A DNA stretch of 64,000 nt from Coturnix japonica (Eukaryota; Chordata; Aves; Galliformes; Phasianidae): positions 1,731,141 to 1,795,140 of the forward strand of contig NC_029541.1 of assembly GCF_001577835.2 (NCBI RefSeq). Reading direction: 5' to 3'. Within the stretch, counting starts at the first letter, position 1, and each line of letters starts with the position of its first letter. This document shows, in pieces, positions 22,305-35,239 of the stretch. Both the position numbers and the translations under genes were made by a program. The notes under the pieces are model-generated. The model made no database searches. It worked only from the letters and a program-made list of their open reading frames with translations, and had not been told where the DNA came from.

Positions 22305-25079
22305 GACATCCATGAGCTGAGTCAGCTCCCACACCCCCTGCCTTGGCGTGTCCCTCCTTGCCCAAGGATCGCGGTCCCGGCGGCCGTGCTGTCCTCACAT
22401 TGGATCAGAGCCCTCTTGGAAAGCTCACGTTAATTGCAACATCTTCATTTGGTGGAGGGAAGCACTGCAGAGCTGACCAATGCATCGCCCCTCCCTGCTC
22501 TGAGCAGCAAAGCTGAACTAATCAGCAGTAAGGCCGTAGCTCTGCCATCATTAGGTTTCAGAGTGAACGCCGCATGGAGGTGAAGGGGTGCAGCTCTCCA
22601 GGCTGCATGGGCAGAGGGCAGCAGAGCCAAGCAGGCAGCACGAGGCTGATTCACACGTGGGGATCTCCCACCTTTCAGATCTGAATGGCTCCAGAGGTGG
22701 GTTAGAGCCTCTGAACCAGGTGGCTGCAGCCTCAAAGAGCCATGGAGCCCAGCTTGGCTGCTGCAGTGAGCAGGGCAGGCTCAGCTGAAGCCCCAAGAAC
22801 GAGCTGTTCCGTGCTTTTTTCTTTTCAACCCACCCAGGGGCATGAAAGTCTTAAATTCAGGGCTGCAGAGGGAGAAGGGGAAGGTTAAAGCCGGGGGTGG
22901 TGGTGGGGGGGGGTGACAAAAGAGCTGCCACAAAGCTGAAATGGAAGAAAGCAGCCACAAGTGTGAGCAATCAGTGGCTGATGGCCAAGCAGCAATTACA
23001 GCCCAGCCTGGGAGAGAACCATCGGTGAGCACAATGCTGCTGAGCAGCTGCTGTGTCCCTGAGGATGCTGCACGGTGAGGTTGGGCTGGGATCGATGCTG
23101 AGCACTCAGGGCTGTTCATTCAGGTGATGCTGGGCAGCTGCCTCCCCCTGGCTGCACCTACGTGGTATTTGGGGAGCAGCCCTGCAATGTGCATGTGTGG
23201 GTGCCTTAGGGAGCTGGGTTTGGAAATAGGAGGCCATGGGGTGGCTGGAGGTGACCCCAGGCAGCAGGTCCCTGCTCTACCCTTCCCATCACTGGGCTGT
23301 AGCACACTTTGCAACCTGTTTCTCAGCAGAGCACAATGAATCAGGAGGATTCCCCTTGTAAACCCGGAGATCAGCAGTTCCCCCAGGATGGTTTCAGGTT
23401 GCTGCTTTAGGATGTTTAATTTGCCTCTGAAATCTTGTAGGGTCCGATGCAAATCCCAGCATAGAACTGGGGAGCAGCTCCCAGCCTTTCCCATTGCAGC
23501 CATGGAGATTTGGGATGTGGGCAGACATATAAACAACACAGGGGGTGCAAAGTGGGAGCAGGGAGCCCAGGTCTGGGAACAAGAAGGAACAAGATGCTGC
23601 ATCTAGAGTGCAACCAGCGGCTGAGATGTGCACCATGGGGGAGACATTGATCAGGTGAAGTCGTGCTGGGGCTGTGCAGGGCTGTCTGGGCACGGCCAGG
23701 GGCACCCCAGCTTCCCAAAGGAGACACTGTGAGCTCTGCTGCTGGCTGGGAGCTGAGCATGGCTGCTCCTCGCAGCAGGGCTTGGATGCAGCACCTGGCA
23801 CTGGTCCCCTCCTGGCTGCTGTCCCTTGGCTCACAGCTCCTCTAGGTACAAACCCAGTGCAAGCCAAGCATTGGGGGGGGATGAGGGGTAGGAAAGGGGT
23901 TTGCTCTGCACATGCTCTGCTTTATTTTCCCTGCAAAATCCCCCCTCGTGGGTTTTTGTCCCTTAGTTTGCATTTAAAGCAAAGAGCAGCTGGGGAGGGC
24001 AGGCAGGTGGAGCAAGAGGGGGCACCTGGGGGCACCCAGCAGGGCTGGCAGGTTGGGAAAATGGGCAGGAAAACCCAATTCTGAGGGGGCTGGTGGGGGA
24101 GGGATGGTGACAGCATCGCTGGCCTCAGGGTTGGGATTAGCTGGTGGGTGCACTTAAAGGAATTGTAATCAGCCAAAGATGATGCCGTCGATAAATACAG
24201 ACTTATGGCAGCACGCTGAGCACCCCACGAGCATTGCAGACCCACAGCCATCCCTGTCTGTCCCCATGTGCCCCCCACCCCCACTGGGATGCTCTGGGCT
24301 CTCAGTCTGTTGGGGTTTGTGTTGAAGGTTTGGCAAAGAGGATGAAGGGTGGTGGGGTTGGTTGCGTCCAGTTCCTGCTCATTTAACGTGATGAAATCTA
24401 ATAAATCAATCAAGCCTGGAATGGCTTTTCTTTACAGTCAAGGAATGCAGCCTGCACCCCATGTTTGGCTGAGCCACGCAAGCTTTGCATGGGTTTACTT
24501 TACCCCCTTGGCTGTTCACAGCTGATGTATTTAATGCTGCCATCCATCTGGGGGGTGGGAAGCTTGGATTCAGCCCCAGCTTGCAGCGCTGATGTTTGTG
24601 CCTCAGTTTCCCCCTCTGGATGCCCCCTCCCAGGGAAGGGCTGATTGCTGGCAGCACGTCTTTAAAACAGAGAGACGCCTGTGGAGTCTGCAAAAAGACA
24701 CTCGGAGGCAGCTGAGGACAGCCCCGCTAATTGCAGCGAGCAGAGCACGCTCTATTTTGCCTATTACGGTCCCAGCACTGGCAGCACCCATGTCCCCAAG
24801 GTCCCTATTTGCTGGACGTCCCTTTTCCTCCACCTCTCCCAGCTGCTGGCACCCACAGCTGCCTATTTCTTCACCTTTCCCCCCAGCAAAGGGAATTTTG
24901 GAGAGGCAAAACAACACCCAAAGGGTTGCATGATCTCAGCATCCCATCTCCAGCTGCTCCTTTACCCCCATCCCTACAAACAGGGCTGCTTTCCCACCCC
25001 ACACCAAGGGCTGAGACCCCACCAGCACCCCCCCACCCCCATCTTTTAATTATTTTAACTATTTTCTCCCTGTTTTTTT

Positions 25080-25345
25080 TTCAGCTGATTCATGAAATCT
25101 CCTCTCTGGCAGCACCGTGTGGCTTTAAGCTGTTTACGCGAGCTCAGGAGGCGACAGCGAGGGGGGTATTTTTAGCTCGCCGGGTAGCAGAGAGGGATTA
25201 AAATGCAGTCAGTGTTACAGACGCTGGGGCTGAATCAGTATTCCTGCACAAACCTCTCCGTGCCAGCAGCTCCCATTGAGTGTCTGAAAAAGCCGAGTTT
25301 CTATGGAGACCCGGCTCCAGGGCAACCCGATTCCTCGTTAAAAAG
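25080..25345. promoter_or_regulatory. Candidate conserved element with an RFX X-box-like site
   Basis: A CpG-containing, non-repetitive block about 2.8 kb beyond the KCNC4 3' end. At 25297-25310 it carries GTTTCTATGGAGAC, which closely resembles the palindromic RFX X-box (GTTGCCATGGCAAC type). A MEF2-like GTATTTTTAG lies near 25165. Function is inferred from motifs only. Confidence 0.3.
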
Positions 25346-27694
25346 CAGCAGGTAGGAGCGGTGCGAGGCACAGCCACGCTCCAGCTGCAGGAAGAGAGAG
25401 CTGCCACTTCCCCATCCTCGTATGGGATGCAGAGGGGAGGGCAACGGGATGCAGGGTGAGGTTAGAGGGTGGTTGGGTGCAAACGGAGCCGCTGGTCCCA
25501 TCCATCCCTCTTGGATGTTGGTTTTTGGGTTGGTGTGGGGAAAGGAAGTGATGCTGTGCTATGGGGAATTTGGATTTGCATTGCTGTGATGGTGGGAATT
25601 TGTCCCGCAGATCCTATGCTATCCTTATCCTATGGGATAATGTCCTCTCCTTAATGGGCTTTGCCCCCTGGTTGTCTCCTGTGTGGGAGCAGAGATGCTC
25701 TATGAGGATGGAGGTGGAAGCCTGGGGCTGTGCTGCTTGTCCTCTCTGGGTTTATCTGTTGGCCAATGTGGACGGGACAGCCTTAAGAGTGAACTCAGTG
25801 CTGGGTTGAGAGACTCAGTGCTGGGCTTTGGCAATGAGGGCATCATCTAATCCTAACAGCCTCTGCAGCCCCACCAGAGGCATTTTAATGGGCACAGGGA
25901 GATTGGTTGTATGGCAAACATCAGGATCTGATTCTTTATGCCCCCAGCAGTGGGGTCTTGCCTCAGTCCTGTGTTTTCCAAGCAATCTCCATTTCTGGAT
26001 CTGCTGAGATCCAAGCTGGAACTGCAGGGCTTTCTTCTGGTTGCTTTGCATGTATTATGATGGGATTTATCCCATGTGGTGTGCAGCTTCTGGGCAGGGT
26101 TGGGATGGAGCAGAGGAAGCAGTACCAGTGCATCCCTAAGGGCTCCCTGGACCCATAGAGAGGCCCCAGAGTGGGACCTGAGGGCAGGTGGGCTTCATGG
26201 AGAGCTGGGTCATGAATGGAGGAGGGATGGATCTCAAAGCAAGGCCAAAGGGGAAACCAAGGCAGCAAAGCCCAGATGCCATCAGGTGCCTCCAGGCCAC
26301 CTCCTCTGTAATGTGGTTCAGCATTTTGATTCCCAAACCAGCCCAGAGCAGCCACAGTGGAACGAATCTGCTCAGATCTCAAAGCTGGGTTTGTGTTTTC
26401 CCATCTTTCACCTAGGAAAAGAACCAAAAACCCATTGAAAACCTGTCTGCAGGAAAAGCCTCTTTGCTTTCTCAAAGCCTTTTTCAATAGGAGATAAATG
26501 GGTGTTTAAAACCCCACGGCCTTGGGAGCAAAATCTGAGTTGAGAACCCGTGTAAAACAAAGTGATTTCTGCAGCCTGATTTATTCACACTCCAGCCCAA
26601 GCAGAAAGCTTTCAGTGGGAAGGTTCCTTTTGATCTACAAACTGTTGTCTTTGGCTTTTCCTAATTGAAAACGGCTCCCATTTTCACTAATAGCTGCTCT
26701 GCCTTCCCCAGCCTGCATGAAACCACTCGTATCCACTGCGTGGTTTGCCAGGGCTGGGCTTTGATCTCGGGGTGTAGCGAGGCTGAGCTGCAGCACTGAG
26801 ACAACACTTTGGGTTTGCCCTGTTCTGGGTATTAAAGCAGGGGGGAATCAACCCATCTTTTAGCCCATCTCCTTGATTCTTTGCAATGGAGCCCGTGGGG
26901 TTGTGATGCTGCTGCTGGAGAGCAAAGCAACAACTGCAGTGAGAACAAAACCCAATGAATTGCAGCACTCCATGCATCCATTGGCATAAATATCATCGTA
27001 ACACCCCTAAAGTGTCCACCATGCAGAGCTTCTCTTGGTCAGGGAGGACTTTGCACTGCAGTTATGGGGATGGGTGTTTTTAGCCCTGGTGGGAGATGCT
27101 GCCCTCAATCTTGCATTGGGATCCCTCCATGCAAAGGAGGGAGAAGCCCAAAGAACAGACTGTGGAAAGGATGCTCTGCTTGCTGTCAGCTGGGTTAAGC
27201 ACTGTATAACACTCTGGTTTGCAAACAGCTCTGCAAGGCTGTAGCAGCACATTGCAGGGCCAGGGGAGCATCGTGCCCTGCAAACCTCACTGTGCGCTCC
27301 TCTCTGCAGCCCCTCTGCTTTGCATTTACTGCCATTTGCAGCTCTTTGTTATATTCTGCCGTTCATTTTTTTGCAGCTGACAGCATCCCGCTGTGCGTGG
27401 AAGGGAATTATTTAGGGACACAAGCAGTGGGTTTTGGAAAACACATCATAACGGGAGAGCTGTGCTTCCTTCCAGGCTCACTCCCTGCCATGCAGCGGCC
27501 ACTTTGCTGCCAGCTCAGCCGGGGCCCCTCTGGTTTCTAAGCAGAATAATTGGGAGGCAGCTGGAGCTGGGGGCTCTTCGTGCTTCCTGAGCCTTTGTCC
27601 CTCTCGGTGAAGGACGTCATCATCCTGGAATTGGTTTCAACTCGTCCTCGGTGCGGAGCCAGGAGTTGGCTGATGGGTTTGGCAGGGCCGGGTT

Positions 27695-27800
27695 TGGGGG
27701 AAGAAATGGATTTTTGAGAGGTTGGGGTGAAATGGAGCAACCAGTTGTGCTGGAACTTGGTGGTCTTTGAGATCCCCTCTAACCCAAATGATACCATGAA
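27695..27800 (+). mobile_element. CR1 LINE 3'-terminal fragment
   Basis: GGAACTTGGTGGTCTTTGAG followed by ATCCCCTCTAACCCAAATGA matches the plus-strand CR1 3' end (typically GATCTTTAAGGTCCCTTCCAACCC). It is a short 5'-truncated copy, as most avian CR1s are. Confidence 0.7.
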
Positions 27801-30800
27801 CCCCTCCAGAGTTGAGCTGGGAAGCGACAGGGGAGGAGGTGAGGAGGTGGGCAGCTCTTGGTTGGGGCTGTGCTGCAGGGGGGTGGGCAGGGAGGACCCT
27901 CCTTGGTGCCCCCCACCCTCTGCTTTAGCCTGCAGGAAATGTGGGCTGAGTGATGGGGCTGTGCTCTGCTTGCAGGCTGTGCTGCCATCCCATGCTGGCA
28001 GTTCATGCTTTGGGACTTCTAAATTTGGGTGAATGGTGGGGAAGGAGGACTGGAGCATTTATCTCTCATGCTCCATTGTCGGATCAAAGTAACCCTGGCT
28101 TTAAAGGCTTCCCATTCAGCTCGGGGCCAACAGGGAGCAGGACGATTAAAATATCCGATCGCTGCCTTTCCATGCTTTGAAATCACTTGGGATCACTCCA
28201 CCTGGGCAGAACCATCCTGAGCATCTCCTGGGCCTGGCCACGTGTCCCCAAATGCAGCTGTCACCAGGCTGAAGTCTGCAAGCTCACCCCAATGAGGCTT
28301 CTCGTTTTGGTCCAGAGGATGCTTTGTTTTCCTCTCTCTGCATAGGAAAGCAGCAACAAAAAGCAGCAGCATGAGCATCTGCAAGGTGTACATGGACCCA
28401 CTTCTGCACCATCTGTCAGGATCAGGATGCTGCTGAACAACACTGGGGAGGGCAGCAGCTGTGGGGCAATGGGAGCTGCTCAGCAAAGAGCCCACACTGA
28501 GGACTGAGCTCTGGACAGATCGATGCTAATCCCATTGTGTGCACTGCAGAGCTGGCAGCACAGCAGGGACAGCACATCCCCAGCCCTGATTGTGCCACTG
28601 GTGAGCTCAGGGTGCAGCATTTCCCCCTTCAGTCTCAGCATCTCCATCCCAAATCCCTCCTTTCTGTGCCACCTCTGCTTTTCCTCCTGATGGTTATTTT
28701 TTGTGCGGCCCATTGTGTTCAACCACTTTGACTTCCTGCATAAGTCAGGCCGCGAAAGCACCGTGTGGCACTGAGCCTTATTATTAGCATTTATTACTGC
28801 AGATGAACGAGCACAGAAAGCACGGCTCCATGGGTGGGGAGCTTTTTAAAGCAATCACCTACGGCCATGCAACCTGTTATGAAAACTCTCTGCATAACCG
28901 AGCTGTTACATGCATGGGAGGATGTGGGTAATTATAGGGAAATCAACATCTCTTGATGGGCTGAGAGCCCACCGTGTTTGTTGTGGAAATGAGGGGTGTC
29001 AGTGGTGCTGTTGGGGGTGTTTCCAACCACCCTGGGGTTGAGCAGGAGGGGATGAGGGTGGTAGAAGTGCTGCCTGATTCCCAGGTGGGGACCAATCATG
29101 CTCCATGTTCAGTGCTGATGAAGGCTTTAACTCTAGTCTTCCTCCACTGCACCCAAACCCCATTGAGGTCCAGCCCAGTTAGATCCTCTCTGGATACAAA
29201 GCAGCTGTTTGGTTTGGTTTGAAGACCCCAAAATGTTGAAGCTTTGGGCAGCTTGGAGTGGGGTTTAGGAGGTGATTAATAGGTGTGTGATGAGACAAAC
29301 CCAAGGGGCAGAGCAGGAGGAGGAAGGGATTGAACTTGGTGCAACACAGCTGCCCAGTTCCTCCCCATCCATCCCTCCCTCCATCTGGCTTAGCCTTAAC
29401 TCTGCCCACCTCTGCTTCCCCCTCCCCATTGCTGCAGGGTGGCTCCTGCCCCCATTGACCCCACTGCACAAGCTCTTGGTGTCTGTGCCACCACCTCCCA
29501 CCCAAAGCCACCTACTGACCCTCCCATCCCAGGTGAAGACCTCCAGAGCTTCTGCAAGCCAAACTGTGCTGCAAAAGGCTCCGGGTGAGGTTGGCATCTG
29601 GGTTTTAATCTCCCTCCTGCACAATGAGGGAGGATGAGAGGACCCAAGGAGCCATCAGGGCAGGGTTCAGCCCTAATGCTGTGCCCCAGGTGGTGGCACG
29701 GGGAGGGGGGAGGGAAGAGAGAACAGGCTGGGCTCATTGAGGCATTCACAGCCTGGCTTCCCTCCTCTCTGATTTTGTTTAAATTAAGCCATCTGCCCAC
29801 ATTAAATGGTAAATTATCTCAGCTGCTGCCTGTCTCCCTGTGGGGGAAAGCAGTCAGAAGAGGGAGGAAAGGGGGGCAAAGGCTGCAGAGAGCTGCCCTT
29901 GGTTGGGATCTACAGTGCTCTCATGGAGGTGTGTGCTGTCTCTTGAAGTCAGACCCAGGCAAAGCAGAGCTGCCCCTTGGCACAAGGCTGAGAGCTGTCC
30001 CTGCTCCACCTGATGATGAGCAGCGAGTCATGGTGAGAGTCAGCTCGCGTCCTTGGGAGTCCTTCTGTGGGCAGCAGCACTCAATGGAGCAGAGAGATGG
30101 GAGACCTCATGAATCAGCTCAGAGCAATGAAGGGATCCAGTGTACCGGGACGGCAGCACCAGGGCTGCCATGAGGAATGGGTAAGGTAGGGCTTGGGTTA
30201 GGTCAAGGTGGGTTTTATTGTACCTTTATTATTATTAATGCAAGTGGTAACAGCAAAAGGATGGCTTTACATTGCATTAACTGAGCGAGAACCTTGGGGC
30301 TCCTCACCTCAGACTGTGACCACATGGATGTGGATGGGCTCCCAAGGGGAGACCCCTGGATCACAATGAAATAGGGATGCAGCAGCTGGTGGAGCATCCC
30401 CAGGGCAGGGCGAGAAACAAGGCTTTGAAATGCTGGTGTTAAAAGCAAGCTGTGCATTTTCCCCTGTCCACACCTCCTCTCTCCCACCTTCCAGCCATTA
30501 TTTGCGAGTTATTTTCCAATGAACAGACTAATATTCACAGCAGCTTGAGCCTGAGGTGTGAGAAACAACAGCAGTGCCAAAGCTCTGAGTGTTCAGCAGG
30601 CACCCAGGGTGGGATGGGATGGGTGGAACGACGCAGAGCTTGCCATGAATGCACTGAGAGTGTCAGCAGCAGTTGTTGCATCTCCTTGGAGTGATGGTGA
30701 CCTGATTGCTGGCAGCCTCTACCCTGGGCTCATTAAACACCAGCAACATGGGGCTCATAAAGCTTTCTGGAGGAAGAAATCTCAGCTCTGAGCATCCTTG

Positions 30801-33800
30801 GGCTGTGAGATGCTTCTCCATGTGCCCCGTTGGATGGTTTGGAGGAGGCTGAATGGGAAATGCAGGCTGGATCTCCCAATGGTTCAATGCCAGTGGTGGA
30901 ATGAAGGGTTCAGGATGGGGCTGTTCAGCTGGAGTGGTGCAGATGTGGGTTATAATCCTGCTCTAGGATGGGGGGCTCTAGCATGGTGTGTGTGCCCAGG
31001 CAGTGGGGAAGTGTTGGATAGAAGATAATGGAATAAAAAGCCACAGGGAGAGAACAGAGGAGAGGCAAAGAGATGTTTCTTCTGCTGGAAGGCAGCGGGA
31101 GATGCTTCAGTTTCCCACTAAAACCACCCAAAGGATCCAGGCAAGAACCAAAAGAGCCCAAAAGAAAGCAGTTGGAGTGAGGAGAGGGATGGATGGAGCT
31201 CAGAGCCTGGAGTTAATGGCCTGTGAATAGGATGGATGAGGAGGGTGGGGGGGCAGAGCCTGAAGGGCAAATCACGCCTGCAGGAAAGATGAATGAGGAT
31301 GAGCAATGCAGCTTCCCAAGGGCACAGCAGGAGGATGGGGTGGATGGGGTAGGAGACCTCCCTGGTGATGAAGGGGTTAAACAAACAAAGGGGTCTCTCA
31401 TCAGTTTCCAGCAAGCATTTGGGCTTCCTGCTCCTTTGTGTGCCTCTGCTGGTGCAATAAACCCACATGTGTATGTGTGTGTGTATATCCCCCCCTACCC
31501 TGAGGGCTGCAGGGGGAAAATAACCTCTTCCAGCTGCGGGGCCTCTGAGCTGAGGGATGGGTGATTATCTACAGGTGTCAGATGGGGGTTAATAAACTGA
31601 ATGCAAAGCAATGGGAATGGTTTGGAGCAGGGCAGGAGGCTGTGTTTGCATTGAGGGTCGCCTTAAAGCATCAAGAGCATGAGGTGGGTTCATGCTGAAC
31701 TCTGGTTTTACCTCTAATGTGAGGTCATGGAAGGGTTGTGAGTCCCCCTATGAGGCTGCAGGGGGGGGTTGTTCACCCTGTGTGCTCTGTGTTAGCTCTG
31801 CTCTTTTTTTGGATGGCTTTTATTCCCCCCCTCCCTGCACCCAGCCGGTCTGCAGACAGGAGAGATGAAAATGAGCTCTCATCTTCTGCGGAGGAGAAGT
31901 TCATGGAGAGAGAAAGAGATGGAGGGAAATTAAACAGAAATAGCTTCGGGGTCATTTAAAAATATCCCCCCACGCCTCCCTTAAATATATACTGAGAATT
32001 CATAGTCCGTGGCTGATGGAGCTCTAGGCACCGAATGTACAGAACGCTCTTTGATGAAGACCCATGGGATGGGATGGGGGGATGGAGGGGGTAGGTGAGG
32101 GCAGCTCCCCTGCTATGCCCACCCATGTGTTCTTATAGGGTGATGTTTAGGGGATGCCAAGTATTGGGATGGCTGGCAGCAGCCTGGTGCTCTTTGCATC
32201 ATCCAGCCTGTTGGTTTTGAGATCCCAAAGTGATTCAGGAGGAAGAAGCTCCCCTTGTTTCTAACAGCATCCTGGGCTGAAGGAAGGCTAAAAAGACAGG
32301 TCTGGATCAGCCAGAGCACCATGAATTATTCACTGCTTCTCCGAGTGGCAGAGGATCCCATTACAAGGTGCTGAAGGGTCTCCTTGAGCAGCACAGCCTC
32401 ACCCAGAGCTGTCAGCTCAGAAACACAAGAGCTGGAGGGATCTCAGCTCCTTCCCCAGGGCCAGCGCTGCTCCCGTAGCAAAGCCAAGCAGGGTTTGACT
32501 TTGGGGCTCTGCCTGAAGGTTGGTGGGTGTCTCCTTACAGACCTGCTTATTGATCGTCTCCTGCCTGTATTCCCACCCTGTCCAGATTGGAACTGCTGCC
32601 CTCGAGATGACGGATGGAGCTGCCAGCCTCTGATTTATTTTAATTGCCATCTTTCCTTCCTGCTGGCGATGGAGAGGCGCTGTGCTGGGGGGATTCAGCT
32701 GGAGGCTCTGGGGGCATTTGAGGCTGTTTGGGTTGGGCAAAGGAAAAAGACACGGTCTGGGCACACAGGGGCCATCTCCTCCATCCCCATGTGAAGGTGC
32801 AGAGCTCTGCAAGCTCCTGCTCAGCTCACCCACCCTGCTTGTATAAAAGGCTGAGAAGCATCATTTGCTGCAGGCTGAATGCTTGCTTCTCTCCCCATCA
32901 GGACACTATGGAAAGGGCCTGAGGTTCTGCTGGGAGCTGGCTTTGCACAGCATCTCTTAGCATTGCTTCTCCCTCTTACAGCAAGCATCGCTCATCCTGC
33001 AAGCATGTCATGCTTGGCAGTGACTACAGCTTGCAGCAGGGATGGGGGCCTCCCATGTATGTCCCCTCCATCCCTATCCAAGGGAAGCTTTCTGCCCAGG
33101 AACCTTTGCTGGGGCTGAGCCCTATATGAGACACCTGGGGGGCTATGTGAGGTCCCTTCATTTGGAGCTGCCACCTGTTTGCAGGTCATACAAGGCTGCT
33201 GCAGAGCTCCATCATCACATCACATGCCGTGCAGTGACACGGCAAAGCACGGAGCAGCAATTCCAGTGCTTAAAGGCACCGGGCTGTCCCTGAGTCTCAG
33301 CAGTGATGAGCATGAGGACCTCACATCCTTCTGCATTGGGTACCTCAAATCTGCTGCCTCCATCCCAGTGGGTATCACTGTCTGGAAGGGGCTGATCCAT
33401 CCTTCCTGCTGATGGATCCTGTAGTGCAGGATGTGCTCCACGTTGCCTTAATTCTTCCTCCACTTTGAGGGTTATTCTTCCCTTTCTATTCATCTCCAAA
33501 CGTTAGAGGTGGAAAGTGAACAACGCGAATTGCTCCGTTACTTATCAAAGCCGAATAATATGAGCAGAGGAAGAAGAGGGAGCGATCTACCCGGGGTTGG
33601 GATGGGGGACAGCGGGGTCTGATCCGGACCCGACAATTCCTGGGCTGTCGCTGCCCTCTGCCGGCTGCGGGGGTCGAGGAGCAGGGGGGCGTTGGGATGC
33701 TCGTAGAGGTTAATGCCAGGTCCTCGGTGTTGAGCTGGTTGAATGGAGATTAAAACCAATGTGTATATGCAATTCGAGAGCTCTCCTGATTGACTTCAGA

Positions 33801-34370
33801 GCGTGGGGAGGAGAGGGAAGGTGGGCAGCGGGATGAGCTGCTCTCACCAAGCACATTCAGGTGGGGGGATGCTGTAAGCACTGAGCCCACCCCAGGCTCT
33901 GCCGTTTGTGCTGCAGGACGGATCCTGCTCCTCCTGCCTTTCCTCGAGGTGCTGGGCGCTGTCTGTGGTTCGCTGCCAACCCCGATCCATGGCGTGGATG
34001 TCCTCCAGCTTTTTCCTTCTGCTGGTTGAGGCAGCGCATGAATCGCATTGAGCACATAGTGGAAGCTGAGGTCGGAGTGCACGCCTGCTCGCTCTCGCAC
34101 TGCAGACAGGCTCCCAGGAGGGCTCTTGTGGCTTTGCCTAAGTGAAGCTAACGCATTTCGACAGCTCTAATGGGCAGCTGGGATGGGAGCGAGGCTGCAG
34201 GAAGAAACGAGGATGCGAAGCAGCTCAGGGAGCAGCTGGGATGATCAGCAGGGGATGATCAGCACAGGGGGAGCAGCAGCACTTTGTGTCTCCTCCTCTG
34301 TGCCCGATGGAGTTGGAGATGATCATTTAAAGAGGAACAAGACAACAGCACCTTGCACTCAGCCTGCAGC

Positions 34371-35239
34371 ACCCAGACACCCCCCAGGTAATGAACCTAA
34401 ATACCCCCCAGGTAATTAATAAACCCCCAGACCCCCCAGGTAATGAACCTAAATACCCCCCAGGTAATTAATAAACCCCAAAACCCCCCAGGTAATTAAT
34501 GAACCCAAACATCCCCCCAGGTAATGAACGCTAAATACCCCCAGGTATTATGAACGCCCAAAACCCCCCCGGTAAATTAATGAACCCAAATATCCCCATA
34601 TAATGAACCCAAACACCCCTCAGGTAATTAATGAACCCAAATATCCCCCAGGTAAATTAATGAACCCAAACATCCCCCAGGTAATGAACCTAAATACCCC
34701 CCAGGTAATTAATGAACCCAAATATCCCCCATATAATGAACCCAAACACCCCCCAGGTAATTAATGAACCCAAATATCCCCCATATAATGAACCCAAACA
34801 CCCCCCAGGTAATTAATGAACCCCCAAACCCCCCAGGTAATTAATGAACCCAAATATCCCCCATGTAATTAATGAACCCAATCACCCCCCATATAATGAA
34901 CCCAAACACCCCCCCCATAATGAACCCCCAAACCCTCCAGGTAATTAATTAACCCAAACACCCCCCATGTAATTAATGAACCCAATCACCCCCCAGGTAA
35001 TTAATGAACACCAACACCCCTCCATGTAATTAAGGAACCCAAACACCCCCAGGTAATTAACCCAAATACCCCCAGGTAATTAACGAACCCAATCACCCCC
35101 CATGTAATTAAGGAACCCAATCACCCCCCAGGTAATTAACGAACCCAATCACCCCCACGTAATTAATGAACCCAATCAGCCCCCATATAATGAACCCAAA
35201 CACCCTCCATGTAATTAATGAACCCCAACACCCACCAGG
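34371..35239. repeat. Minisatellite of CCCCCAGGTAATTAATGAACCC-type units upstream of RBM15
   Basis: About 870 bp of tandem units of roughly 24-28 bp, alternating a C-rich block (CACCCCCCAGG or TATCCCCCAT) with an AT-rich block (TAATTAATGAACCCAAA). Units differ in whether they keep CAGGTAATTAAT or CATATAATGAA. In the RBM15-proximal half the block CCCAAACACC is often CCCAATCACC, which makes a CCAAT box. The array directly abuts the RBM15 promoter. Confidence 0.95.

Larger units (their letters stand above)
21443..22325 (+). other. KCNC4: 3' UTR of the KCNC4 exon-B transcript
   Basis: From the exon B stop to just beyond AATAAA at 22299-22304. Its first third is a tandem repeat, listed separately. 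The stretch just before the signal (CTGTTCCATATCTCTGTGATGAAGG onward) is non-repetitive and looks like the conserved UTR end. Confidence 0.75.
22326..34370. other. Gene-free interval between KCNC4 and RBM15
   Basis: No coding exon is supported over 12 kb. Most is unique GC-rich spacer. A CR1 tail lies near 27.7 kb, and blocks at 25.08-25.34, 28.74-28.96 and 31.85-32.05 kb have the texture of conserved non-coding elements. Many short open frames are present on both strands, none with a recognised domain or splice continuity. Confidence 0.65.
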
